Assembly (NCBI RefSeq): GCF_011075055.1
Contig: NC_058141.1
Coordinates: 12,967,639 to 13,031,638, forward strand
Source of the DNA: Mangifera indica
Taxonomy: Eukaryota > Streptophyta > Magnoliopsida > Sapindales > Anacardiaceae
Reading direction: 5' to 3'
DNA: 64,000 nucleotides
A model generated the notes under the pieces. That model did no database searches. It was not told the origin of the DNA and was given only the letters and a program-made list of their open reading frames with translations. The position numbers were made by a program, and so were the translations under genes. This document shows, in pieces, positions 27,013-38,962 of this stretch (its first letter is position 1; each line of letters begins with the position of its first letter).

Positions 27013-27968
27013 TTCAAAAATAAATACACGTAACTTTGCATTCTCTCTCCTAAAATTGTCAAATCCCATTTGCCAAATCTACTTTAGACCAAACGCCATC
27101 AGAATTGGGTCCTAATGACCAAATAAATAAAGTTAAACCACTACTCTCTCTCTCTCTGTAAAATTAAGCGATTGTTCTAAATATGGGAGTCCACTTGATC
27201 AAATATATTATAGATAAACTACAACTTACTAAGTCAGCAAAAGATAATATAAAAGGAATCCCCAAAAATAAGACATTAGACTAAAATTCAGAGTCTAAAT
27301 CTAGTAAACCAACAGCAAAAATAACCCTATTTCTCTAAAATTGACAGTGTACCAGTTACCTTTTACCATAACTAGCAGGAGGAGCAAAAAACTTAAAATA
27401 AAATAGCAGCCAGCTAAGCTAGCATGATTCTTGAGCTAGGAAACAAAAGATAATAAAATTGAACACCCACATTCTAATTATAGCATAGATGAACAGTCCA
27501 GCCTTAGGAAAGCAGTGTGTAGAAGATAAACAACTATAAAATTAAAAATGATTTTTTCAAGGGGAAAAAAAGTAAACTTGAAACTGCTCTGATGGGAAAC
27601 CTAGAAAGTCAAAAAAATGGAGGTGTGGACCCAAAGAAAGAGACCTATGAGCACCTAGGACACTCCAAATGTGGGAAAAGGAATCATGCAAAGCACAACA
27701 CAAACACTCTAAATAGAATACAAGACAGAGGCAGAGCCATGCAAACTTGCCGTTTCCAGCCTTAAACGCTCTCAAAAAGAAACTATCTCTTTATCTTCTC
27801 TATATTTGGCAATCTGTGATGAACATTTCAAATACCCAATTGAATAATTCTTCACATAAAACCTGAAACACCTTGTTCCAAAACCAAACCAGTCCTCTCT
27901 GTTCGAAACTGAATTGTTAGAGACAAAAGAATATTGATTTTTTTTAATCTTTGCCTGAAGAAATTTAT

Positions 27969-30900
27969 ATGGGGAGAGGTAAGATAGAGATAAAGAGGAT
28001 CGAGAATGCAAATAGTAGGCAAGTTACCTTCTCTAAAAGGCGAGCAGGTTTGCTCAAGAAGGCTCAAGAATTGGCCATTCTTTGTGATGCTGAGGTGGCA
28101 GTTATTATTTTCTCTAATACTGGCAAACTTTTTGAGTTTTCAAGTTCTGGGTAAGTTTTGGATTTCTTTTTTGGATAATCTTTGCATGTGTTAGTTTGAT
28201 TATACTTATTGATGGGTTCTCTTTGGTTTTTTGGAAAATTTTATCTACTTGCATGTTTGTCCATTACCCCTTTCATTATGATTCAATCGCTTTTCTATAT
28301 CTAGAATGTTGGTTTCACATAATTTTTTTTCCTTTTATGTTGGATGATATTGAAGTTCACTCAATTTATTTGTTGCATGTGCTCTGGTTTTTGTTTGGAG
28401 CAATTGTTATGACAAAATGATTTTTGGATTAATAATTTTTTGCCCAGTGATAAAATTATGTAGGAACTCTGAAACTTTACTAACTTCCATTTATTTTAAT
28501 TTTCTGTTCATGGTTCTTAGTTTTGTGTTGCAGGGGAAATATTTCTTATATAATTGTAATGGTCACTCTTTGCTCTTTTCTTCTTTTCAAGGGGAATTTA
28601 GTTAATGCTTCTCAGTTAGAATTATCAGTGAACTCTGCTTGAAAAAATTGTAGATTGATTGTTTCCTATTGTTTCTTAAAAAATATTCTGTATTTTACTC
28701 CCTCTCTGTCCTCTGACGTTGAGTATGGGCTGGTTTGGGGGTTTTATTGTTTGAACTTTGAAAAATGGTGGCGTCAGTAGGTGGTATTGAAATCCAACTT
28801 CTTTCTGTTTGGGACGGTTATGGTCACAGCATTCCTTTGTCCTTGCATAAGCTCCACTCAGTACATTCTCTGCGTAATGTAAAAGCTTTAGGTTAAAGGT
28901 CCAATTTTATAGTTGCAACTTAATATCTACATAAGTTGAAGGCTTGTGTGTAGTTCCCTGCCTTATTCATTCATAATGTAGAATAGATACAACTACCTTT
29001 GACACTATTGCTCTTTTGATGGGATGAAGAATTTCAAATTTCAATTTTTGGGAAGGCAGAAAAAGAGGATTAGCACTTCGTAGTTGTTTTTTACTAGTAC
29101 TTAAGACCTTATTGAAAATTAGCCATGGATCAAACTTACCAGTGATGAGACCATGCTGGTTTTTCAGATTATGAATAACTAGTTCGCCAGATAGACTGCA
29201 GCAAAACTAAGCTTTTAGCTTGGTTTTAGCGAGATTGTTAGTGTCTAAGGTAAAGGCTATATATAGGGGTTGTACTGTGCAGATGGTCTGAGAAAGGGGA
29301 TTTTAGATTGGGATTAAAATGAGACTCCGAAACCCTGATTTATTTGGTAGTTGTGGGGCTCCCTTGTTTATATGTATTATGTGAATAATCTTTATATTGA
29401 ATGTGTGAAATGATGATAAAGATAGAAAGTTCTTCAGTGATTGAGGATGCAAGTACAGATGAAATTCTTGGTGCTAAAATTTATGGTAAGATTGAGTACA
29501 ATGGTTTGAGGAAAACATATTGTATCCTGGCATCGATTGCAAGTTTTCAAAGTAATTCACACTGTTTTTATTAATTTGTTTGCAGAAACATTGAACCATT
29601 TTTATCTCTTATTTTTGTAGGATGAAGAAAACACTTTCCAGATATAACAAGTGTCTGAATTTTCCTGATATTTCTGTAGCAGAATGCACACCTGAGGTAT
29701 CCACTGATGGATATGATTTACTTGCAAAATCTGGAATTTCTTGGGGCACTTACAACTGCAAAATGGGCAATGCTATTATTTTGTTATCTTTCTGGTGTAA
29801 AAATCCCTTTTGGCACAGTGTACCTGCTTGGCTAAATTCACAAGTCCTTGAAAATTACCTCTCTTTAAGTCCCTTGAATGTTGATAATTTCTGCGATCGT
29901 TATTCTGCAGATTCATGTATTTGGCTTTAATGTTTCCAACTTTTCTTTTCTCCTCAGAAGCAATACATTAAGGAGGTTGAAGCTCTAAAAGATGATATTG
30001 CGAAGCTACAAATGAAACAGTTGTAAGTCTTCTTTATTCAATTTGAATTGTAATAAAAATCAGAATTTGGAAGATTACTTGCCGTTTCTCATTTATAAAA
30101 GTATACTGATATTTTGATTGCATAGGCAACTAATGGGCAAGGACCTGAATGGCTTGAGCTTCAATGACTTGCAACTCCTAGAACAACAATTACATGAGGG
30201 GATGCTACTGGTGAAGAAGAAAAAGGTTCAGATGATCTCTGCTTTAACTTCTTTATTTTTCACAGCCATATTAGTGTTAGTAATTGTCACAGTTGAGAGG
30301 CCTTAACTAAAGTTGCATCATTCCAGGAACAATTACTGATGGATCAACTGGAACAATCAAGAGTAAAGGTATAGTTGTTTTAGTTTGCATCTCCTTTTTA
30401 GATCAGAAATATGTGTAGTGAAAGTCTCTTATTGTCGGTTTCCACTGGCATTTGATGCTAAAAGTGGCAGCATCACCTGCATCTTTCTTGTTATTGTAGA
30501 GCTGTCTTCTTTCTACCAAAGGCAGGCTAAACACTCGTTGTTATAATTACTTTGTCCAATTTCTTGCTTACAGGAACAGCGGGCAATGCTGGAGAACGAA
30601 ACTTTACGCAGACAGGCAAGATATATAATTGTAGAAGCAAGCTTTTTTCATTTTATTTTTCTGACTGAGTATTTATTCTGTTCTTTCTTCCCTATATTGT
30701 AGGTTGAGGAGCTTCGAGGTTTCTTTCCATCTAATGATCATTGCTCACCAGTCCAACCGTATCTTGAGTACTATCCTTTAGGAGGAAAAAGTTCTCTTGT
30801 AAACCATAGTTCTGCAAGTCTTGAAGCAGGCTCTGATATCCTAATGGAAAAGGGAGATTCAGACACTACCCTACATTTAGGGTACTGTTCTACTTTTCCT

Positions 30901-31242
30901 TTCTTTGCTTATTTGCCTCTTACTTCTACACTGAAACTTGATAGATAGACATGGGAATGTTTGCATATACTTTTGGTCAGCTGCAACTGCCTTGGGTTCT
31001 TATAAGATGGAGCTAGATTTCTATTCAAGCAATGATCTTGACATATACTAGCTTGGTTTTGAGTAAACTTGTAGAAGCATGTTGTTTTTATCGATATAAC
31101 TATTATTCATTAGCTTTCTTCATCCTTACGTATATATGCTTTGTATTTGCCTAGGCTGCCAAGCAATATTTACTGCAAGATGAAGACAGCTGAAGGAGAA
31201 ACCAATTCCAATGATTCAAGGAGCCAATTAAGGCAACTGTAA
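27969..31242 (+). CDS. AGL15: MADS-box transcription factor AGL15-like, 8 exons
   Basis: MIKC-type MADS factor; the Arabidopsis relative promotes embryonic programmes and delays flowering and abscission. Exons 27969-28150, 29621-29696, 29958-30022, 30126-30225, 30327-30368, 30574-30615, 30703-30881, 31155-31242 sum to 774 nt, 257 residues. The MADS domain fills residues 1-60 ([20 protein letters not shown] start; start chosen at the MGRGK of the family). K-box follows in exons 3-6 ([32 protein letters not shown]). The C-terminus has [11 protein letters not shown], matching AGL15 and containing an LxLxL (EAR-type) repression motif split by the last intron. Intron 1 is 1.47 kb, usual for MADS genes. 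Intron 6 uses a GC donor (CAG|GCAAGA). NAA10 lies downstream as in Arabidopsis. The AGL18 group is the alternative. Confidence 0.9.
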
Positions 31243-31550
31243 CCCATTACCATTACTTGTGATAGAAGCAACAGAAATATAATGATTTTGTTGCAGTTGC
31301 TTATAGCTGAGCAGTTTTTCTGAATCATCAAGCGGGTTTATAGGCATGTATTGAATTGAATGTTTCAGATGATGATGAAGAAAAATGTTATTGTTACTCT
31401 TACCTTAAATTCCAAAGTTCAGATCTTTTCTTTGTTGATTTAGTTTTTTCTTGAATTACAAGGGCCTAATCTGGACTTTGTCTCTGTTCAAATAACCATA
31501 AACTTTTAATTCCAGAATGATCATAAGTAACAATCTGCTATGTAAAGCCA
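31243..31550. other. Convergent spacer and AGL15-like 3' UTR
   Basis: AT-rich with no open frame; probably the 3' UTR of the MADS gene. Confidence 0.45.
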
Positions 31551-32090
31551 TCCATCAGGTAAAAAGCCTCCAATCTTCTTCTCAATTCCCCTGCCGCAGA
31601 ACTGATATTTCCAGCTTCAATTGCAGCTGCAAGGCAAGCAGCTAAATCATTCAGCTCTTGAATCCAAACCGCTAAAAGTAGAACTTGATAACCCTCCAAG
31701 TCTTTTGATCATTTCCAAGTATGGTTTAGAATCTCCAGACAATCCAGCTAAAATGACGCTGCATATCCAGAATCCAACGCTCTTTATTTCCGTCAAAGCT
31801 GGATAAACAATCTTGTCTTTTCAGGAAAGTTAAAAATAATTTCATCGTGTTCCTTGTTTAGAATCTCTTTGCAGCCATTTTTGCACAAGGTCAAAATTAA
31901 AGCATTAGAAAGAGGAAGCCGTGGGTGTCCCAGATGAGAAATAGAGCAGGTAATTGAATTGACAAGCTCCAACAAACTCAAGCTGTAGTTGAGATACTCC
32001 TCCCATTCACTCATGGGGTAGTCAATATCAACAACCAGCTTGGCAAAAGCCTTGTTGACGCTTGGAAGGATCTCAAAGTATTGTTAAACC
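31551..32090 (-). pseudogene. BPS1-like (BYPASS1 family) pseudogene
   Basis: On the minus strand from about 32090 one reads LPSVNKAFAKLVVDIDYPMS, EWEEYLNYSLSLLELVNS, ISHLGHPRLPLSNALILT, then, after a frame change near 31800, ILAGLSGDSKPYLEMIKR, and after another, LAAAIEAGNISSAAGELRRR. The order (helical N-terminal part with a family-typical LDYSL-LLDL-NSI region; G-x-SGD-PYLEM; AxELRRRLE) matches BPS1/DUF793-type proteins, which act on a root-derived growth signal. At least two frameshifts, an upstream stop and no N-terminus indicate a pseudogene. Family call is from remembered motif patterns. Confidence 0.5.
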
Positions 32091-32616
32091 CGTGACAGGG
32101 AAAAGAATTCTGACAAGCTTTTGCAATTGGGTTAAGCAAATGGAGAGATGGGAGTAAAAAACCTGAGGGGAAGCCAGCAAAAATTTATGTTAACTGCTGC
32201 AATGGTCATGGAACCCATCATTATATTCATGCTTTTTCCTCTCAGATTCATTTAATTACGAAAAAAAATGGTCAAACATGAATAAGTTTCTTATTATAAA
32301 AAGGAGACATTGATCATATAAAATAGGAGATATGACTCTAAATAAAATCATTCTATTATTAAAAAAGAACATTTTAAAATCAAGTTTATGTTAAAAAAAT
32401 CTCTCTTGTAAATGTTGTTTATGTTTTTCTGAAATATTTTCTCAAAATCATTAATAATATTACCGTAAAAATAGGTTTCGACCAATTGATTAAATTAAGT
32501 TAGAAGCCTTTTTTGTGTTAATCCATACAATTATATAACTAATTCTAATAGGTGTATAGTATGACAAGTATTCGAAAAAATTATAAATTAAAAAAAAAAA
32601 AGATAAAGGACTTGTC

Positions 32617-33574
32617 TTCACCCAAGGTTTGATGTATTCTAAAACTCTCATCCCTAAGCTTTTCAACAACTCAAATACTCATTTATTATCTATCTTCTGT
32701 TACATTTTTAAGTTAATTGTAGAAGCAAAAATGTCATTTCATTATTAATTTTAAAAAATATAATTATTTTATCTTATTTTCCTCTAAGTTTTGAAAACTA
32801 ATAATTTCACCTCAAAAACAATTTTTCTAGTTTTGAAAAATGATTTTTCCCCCCAATCCTTAGGGTTTTCTTTTCTTCTCTCTCCAACCACCGCCTCTGT
32901 CTTTGGCAACTCTCTCTTCTCGCCTTAAACCTTTGTTGACACTTCCTTTCCCTTCTCAGTGGTATTTCTAGCATTTCTATCATGATTTTCGATCGAAAAA
33001 TGAGCAAGAAATATGGATCTCTAGCTCGTTTTTCTAGCTTTGTCAACCCTTTTTTGATGGTCAACAACGCCGCGTTGAAGGAGGAAGGAGAGGGTTGGTT
33101 CCTTTCCCCTCTCCTTTTTTGATTTGTTCGCAGGAACACGCAATGGAGAGCTAGGTTTTTCCTCACCTTAGTTGCTCAGATTTTTGCTGAGAAGGTTGGC
33201 TTTCTTCATTAGATTTCTTAGTCAAAAATGCCAACTATGTCTTGGACTTCTTCATCGGCCAAAGATGAAGGGAGAAAATGGTGGAAGATGGGGTGCAAGT
33301 GTAATTTTTTAAACTTAGTGGGGTGGTTGAGATGAAAATTTTGAGAAGACTAGAAGATGAGTTTAGGAAAACTAGGTAGGGGGGAAATTATATTTTTCTT
33401 AAAAATGCACTCTTTCAGAAATCTTGGTTTTCCATGGGTATGAATAAAAAATCTTAACAAGGGTAAATTAATTAAATTAATACAGTCGGTTAATTTTAAC
33501 TGTTGATGGGTGAATATTTTGGTTTTAAAAAGTTGAGGGAGGGAACTGGTATTCATCAAACCTTTGGTGGGAAC
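32617..33574. mobile_element. ~0.96-kb non-autonomous TIR transposon (MULE-like)
   Basis: The ends are inverted copies: left begins TTCACCCAAGGTTTGATG and the right, read inverted, CCCACCAAAGGTTTGATGAA, with similarity continuing for roughly 65 bases (AACTC.. GAGTT, AGCTTTTCAAC / AAAAAGTTGA). The interior has no intact gene; its long minus-strand open frame (32807-33166) is Arg/Lys-rich low-complexity sequence. It lies immediately upstream of the F-box gene. Superfamily is inference from long TIRs. Confidence 0.6.
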
Positions 33575-33738
33575 GGCTTTAAACAAAATATTAACGGTTT
33601 CAAACTAATGGCTCTGGATCTGACTCTCCCTCTACTCGCATTACTAAAACCGAAAGATGCTGTTTCGTCCATTGTCTCCCTCGGGCCACCGCCACTCTGT
33701 GAAGTAATCGTGTTACGGCCACTGAGAACTTGGCGGCA

Positions 33739-36700
33739 ATGGAATTGATATCTTCCGGTAGTAAGTCACCTCCGAAGAAGAGAAGTTCGAAACCTCGTGC
33801 GAAAATTGAGTCCCTCGATCGCGACATCCTATGTACGATCTTCTCGTCTCTTGGACTCTTCGACCTCGTTCGATGCTCTCTTGTTTGCAAATCTTGGTAA
33901 GATATCTTCTTAAATCTCTAATTAACTGGTAAATGAAGTTAATCACGTTGTTTATAGATAAAATATAATTGACTCGTGAAATTATGTTTTCTGATGAAGG
34001 AATGCGACCATTAGTAGATCTAAGTTACTGCAAAAACTGTATTACAAGCTGCAGAATGATTCGCGTGTTATTTCAAATACGTCGAGTTCATCGATGAGGA
34101 TGTATCTAGAGGAGCTTGCTATGAACCATCATAGGTTGTCTTTGGTCGAAGGACGTATTGATATCAATCAATGGAACGGTCATTCAGCACTGTAATAACC
34201 TATCACATTTGTTTAGTTTGTCGTTCCTGGAATTTAATTCGATTGTGCTTTTAGACGTTGAAAACAATTTAAACAGCTTAATGTCACTTAAAGTTCCAGT
34301 TGGTTATAAGTCAATATGCTGAAAATGTAGAACTAATAGCGCATTAGTTCTTAATATAAGGGGGCTTTTTATAGTTTTTCAAATGGTTCAAATTAAAAGT
34401 TTATGAAACTAGTTACTTTGTCATGGGGATTTGATTATGACAAGAAAATAAACCTTGCTTATGGATTGAACTTGTGTAAATTGGTTATAGAAGTGGTTTA
34501 ATGAGGAATGATAATTGAAAAAGAAGTTAAAAGCTTAAAGATGGGTGGGAAAGAAAAGAACTGGGTAGGTTGAGGACAAGATGATGAAAGCGTTGAGGGG
34601 TGTTGGATGCGTTTGCATTAATCATAATCCTCCCCTGTGGCCTTAGTCATTCCAAAACTCTGAGGTCATGATAAAAAAACATTATGAACAGCTGCTTTTC
34701 AAAGATATTGGATCTTTTGTCTTATTTTTGGGGTATGTATGTATACTGTATGCAGAGCCATGTGGTTGCTTGTGTTATGTTTTAAACATGCTGCCTTTTA
34801 GGGTTGATCAGTGCCGAATGAAGAGGGGCTTGATCCTTACTGGTGTAGGTGATCAGGTACGATCTTGTGTAAACCAACGACACCACCATCCTTAATTGCT
34901 GTACTTGAAAAGCCAGCTTTTTGTTGACCTTTTACTAATGTTATGTTTAGCGAAACACTTGATAGAGTTCTTAGTATCTGTGATTTTTTTTTTTGTCATA
35001 GATAATTTTTATTCTTTTTTCTGTTTGTTCTATCTGTAGGTAGTATGATAATCAGAAAAATGATTCATGATAACTAGAAAGTCTTAATTTGTTTGATAAT
35101 CTAGATGCTTTAGGGAATATACATCCAAATAATTATCAGATGGTTTCCAAATTTAATAAAATTGTTATGAGACTATAGGTGTATTAGACATCTATCAGGA
35201 AGTAACTATAATTCAGTCATTTTAGTATGTATGGGCTCGGTTGTAGATGTATCATTTCACTGGAAATGTTAACTTTGTTTGGAAATGTCATTCTTTGAAC
35301 ACTCTTAGAATTTTCTTTGTTGGGCCCAGCTCAATAAAATTTATGTCTGACAGTTAAGGTATCAGCTATGCGTCTTTAGAGCTTTAGATAGATGCCATTT
35401 ACTGTGTAGTTTACTTTAATGGCTTCCCTTGTTTGATGAGTTTTGTTCTTCCGCTTAATTCTGCTGACAGTCTTGAATGGTAATGATTTTAGGTTATGCG
35501 TCTCTGGTCATTAGAAAGCTACAAATGCGTGGAAGAGTATTCCATACCAAGTAGAGTCTCGCTGGTCGACTTTGATTTTGATGAGAGCAAGGTAACTCAG
35601 ACAATATCCATACCTTTTTTACTGGTAAACATGTCATGTAAACTTGACTCTACTGCTTTCATTTTCCTTTCTAAACTCCTTAACATGTAAGAGAATTTTA
35701 CTTTATTTAAGTAGCCAAATTTAGTGATTTTAGAAACTCCATTAATCTGCTGTCAAAATCTGAGAGTATGAATTTTCTATGTTAGTGATACTTGCCATAT
35801 CATTGCTTTTTTTTAATTTAAGAGGATTATAAGGTCATGAGAACACCTTCATTTCACAGTATCATAAACACATGGGATTTAATGGTTGTATTGTCCCTCC
35901 ATGACCTGAACCTCTTGTTTGTAGGCAAGTTTGTTTATTTAAAAATAAATGCATGATAAATCATCTGCAACTTGTGATATGATGAGATTACATAATCGTG
36001 TTTATAGGTTACTTTTAAACTGAAGGAGAAGTCATGAATATACGTCCAATTTTTCTGTTTTCTCTTAAATTAAGGATGTGATTTTTTATGTTATACTAAA
36101 GTGTTGCAATTCATTTAACATTTTGAGCTCTGGAGAAAATCTCTATTATTTAATCAAATTATCATTTTTCAGATTGTTGGGTTAATTGGCACTCGTATAT
36201 GCATATGGAGGCGTAATGGTGCAATGAGTGTGTTTCCCCCACGTGAAGGAACTTTCTTGAAGGGTTTATGTATGCGGTATGGAGATGTGTTCATATAGCA
36301 TTTGTTAGTTACATTATTAATGTGTATCCATGTTAATATTGTGATAGGGAGTAACAAACTATCATGGTCAAATATGCATATCATTTTCTTTATATGATTT
36401 GATGCACAATTACTTTTGTAGATGCAAGACCGAAACAGGATTCAGAATGCATGATGTTTCTGCATTGATTTTTTTTTCGTTTTAACATCATAATTCAGTA
36501 ATATTTTAATATGTAAGTTCAGTCTCCAGAATTGAACCTGTTTTGAATATATATGTTCTGTCTTTGCATTTGAGGAGAAAACTTTGTCATACCATGGACC
36601 CATAAGCATTCAAAATTGTTATTATCAAACATAAAGTGGTATTCTACAATGTGAAATAATTTTGCTTTGCTTTCTTTATGTCTGAATCACTGAAACTGAT

Positions 36701-38252
36701 TTGCTTCTTTCTTGTTTTACAGTTACTTTGATCCAGAGGCTGTTGTTGGATGCGAAGATGGAACTGCCCGTGTGTTTGACATGTATAGTAGGCAATGCTC
36801 TCGAATCATTAGGTAAGTGCTGTCAGAAAGTTGTTAAATATTGTAGATTTCGTTGTTTCCTTACCATTATTTTCTGAAATTTTAATTTGTCAAGTTAGAC
36901 TGTCTTTAAATGATTACAGATAATTTTTTTGAGCATCTACTTTCCTGAATGGTATTATTTTGGTCTTCAAATTGCAGGATGCATGCTGCACCTGTAACAT
37001 GCTTGTCTTTGAGTGAGGATCAGTTAATTATTAGTGGATCCTCCAGTGGCAGTGTCACTATATCTGGCCACTCATCTGACCAGAGAGTAGCTAAACTAGG
37101 ATCAAATAATTCCACAGGTTGTATATGCCTACTGTGTGAGGAACATATTTTAGCTTATTAATATATGTCCCTGTTTTCTGTTTCTCTGTTTTCTTCCTTG
37201 AAATGCAAAATTTCTTCACTTGCAATAATGTAGTATCATGCAAATGGTTTTATAGTCTGCCAGTGATTGCTTAGATATCATTTCATCTTTGCCTGACAGG
37301 TATTAAGACCTTGTGTTACAATCCACGGTCTTATCAAGTGTTTGCTGGAACTACTGCTGGATATGCACTTTGTTGGGAGCTTAGGTATGTGAATTGTGGT
37401 ACTTTACTGGCTAGTTTGATGGAAGTCAGAATTCTAGAAATGGTTTAAACTTTTAAGTTTTTAACTTTGGATATCACCAATTTCAAATTTGAGGGATGCA
37501 TGGTGTGGAGTTTCAATTAATTAGTTTAGTAAAGAATAGAAAACAAATTGAACTGTTTGGTTGCTATGAATCGTTAGAAGTGATAGGTAAAGATAATTTG
37601 TCCATAAAGCTGTTGCTACATTGTGCGTCTGTTCAATATAAATGAAACTTTGAATGATACATTGACAATCAGCAGTTGTGTTACCTCTTTGGTAATTTTG
37701 TTGCAAGGTGATTTTGTTGAAAACTAGCCATACCGAAGGACCAAAAATGGTGTCTAAATCTGTTCATTGGCATGGTTGTGTTGTTTGGCCAACTGCCTTG
37801 CTGAGCTAATCTTGAGTACTGTCATGATTCTTACCTTTTAAAGTTTCTCAAATCTTTGGATCCTAATAGATCTGCTTTATCCATTATGCAGGACAATGAA
37901 ACCTTTATGGGAGACTCGAGTGAGTCCAAATGTTATTTACTCTTTGCAACACCTACAGCATGATGCATCAACAATAGTAGTTGGTGGAATAGATGGTGTG
38001 CTACGTGTGCTGGATCAGAATACCGGGGAGGTTCTCTCAAGCTGTGTCACAGACATAAGCACAGTATCAAGTTCCTCAGAAAACAAGTCTCCAGCAATTG
38101 AAAGAAAGAGAGGAGTAAGGCTCTCCAAAGATACCCTTATTGACAGAATTCCCAGAAGCACTCGACCTCCCATCACATGTTTGGCTGTTGGGATGAAAAA
38201 AGTTGTCACCACACACCATAACAAGTACATCAGACTTTGGAAGTTCGACTAG
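33739..38252 (+). CDS. F-box/WD40-repeat protein (At3g52030-like), 9 exons
   Basis: Probable substrate receptor of an SCF ubiquitin ligase. Exons 33739-33896, 34000-34191, 34802-34856, 35493-35591, 36173-36276, 36723-36812, 36978-37117, 37300-37384, 37892-38252 sum to 1284 nt, 427 residues, all GT-AG and in phase. F-box at about residues 24-70 (LDRDILCTIFSSLGLFDLVR, then CSLVCKSWNATI). WD40-like blades follow: GDQVMRLWSLESYKCVEEY, VGLIGTRICIWRR, AVVGCEDGTARVFDMY, PVTCLSLSEDQLIISGSSSG, VGGIDGVLRVLDQNTGE, and finally THHNKYIRLWKFD at the very C-terminus. The N-terminus is basic (SPPKKRSSKPRAK), suggesting nuclear import. Resembles Arabidopsis At3g52030 as recalled. Intact. Confidence 0.9.
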
Positions 38253-38489
38253 TTAGAGGAAAATGCTTGACATCTGCCTGAGTCAGACTTCTAATCTTGA
38301 TACACCTTTAAATGTATTAGTATAAATTGTCACCAAATGCAGTCTTTTACCAGAACCCGTTTTACATCCTTTTTCTTCTGTTGACTACACAATTTTATGC
38401 TGATAGGTCTTCCTTTTAGGTTTATAATAAACGAAAACTTTGTAGCCGTTTAAGTATGCGGGAATGTCTGATATTTGCTGGTTTTTCTA

Positions 38490-38640
38490 ATTTAATAAAA
38501 CTATATGTGCATACTTTTGGATACATGAATGATGTGTCATCATGCGATTGAATGATTTTGAATTAGGAATAAAATAACATTTAATTATACAATGATATAT
38601 TATTTGTATTTAACAATGTGTATACATAATATTACTCACC
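38490..38640. mobile_element. Degraded MITE related to the copy at 26669
   Basis: ACTATATGTGCATACTTTTGG at the left and the opposite-strand counterpart near ATGTGTATACATAA at the right, with the same internal ATGATATAT-type centre. More diverged than the 26.7-kb copy; sits in the 3' flank of the F-box gene. Confidence 0.5.
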
Positions 38641-38780
38641 GACTATGGAGTAATGTTGTGAATGTTTGTAAACTATCCTAATAGACTTTGCTTAAATATT
38701 ATTTTTTTTTAAATTTTAATTGTATAAATAAATGTATTTTTATTCATAAGAGGATAGGCTATATCAAATCTACTCCTAGC

Positions 38781-38917
38781 AGCCCAAGTGAGAAGCCCAA
38801 TAACATGGCCCAAGCTCAGATTACCTTCTAATCATGTCTACAAAATCCACTTCTTAGTTCTTATTTGCTCCAGTCGATCTTCTCTCTCACCACAAAAACA
38901 AATCGGATAAACCCTAA
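38781..38917 (+). promoter_or_regulatory. NAA10 promoter: three site II elements and a telo-box
   Basis: AGCCCA at 38781-38786 and 38794-38799 and GGCCCA at 38808-38813 are inverse TGGGCT/TGGGCC (site II, TCP-bound) elements. AAACCCTAA at 38909-38917 is a telo-box. This pairing is the known signature of plant ribosomal-protein and translation-linked promoters, and NAA10 works at the ribosome, so co-regulation with translation genes is a reasonable inference. Confidence 0.6.
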
Positions 38918-38962
38918 ACCTAAACACTCCAAAGACGATCACAATCTCCACCGAGAGAAAGA

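Larger units (their letters stand above)
26644..27968. other. Spacer with MITE copies, upstream of AGL15-like gene
   Basis: Contains the MITE and (TA)n tract listed separately, a CT-repeat near 27143-27160, and roughly 0.9 kb of AGL15-like promoter and leader without recognised elements. Confidence 0.5.

Noticed and set aside
32807..33166. 119-residue Arg/Lys-rich minus-strand frame
   Set aside because: Interior of a non-autonomous TIR element; low complexity and no transposase motifs.
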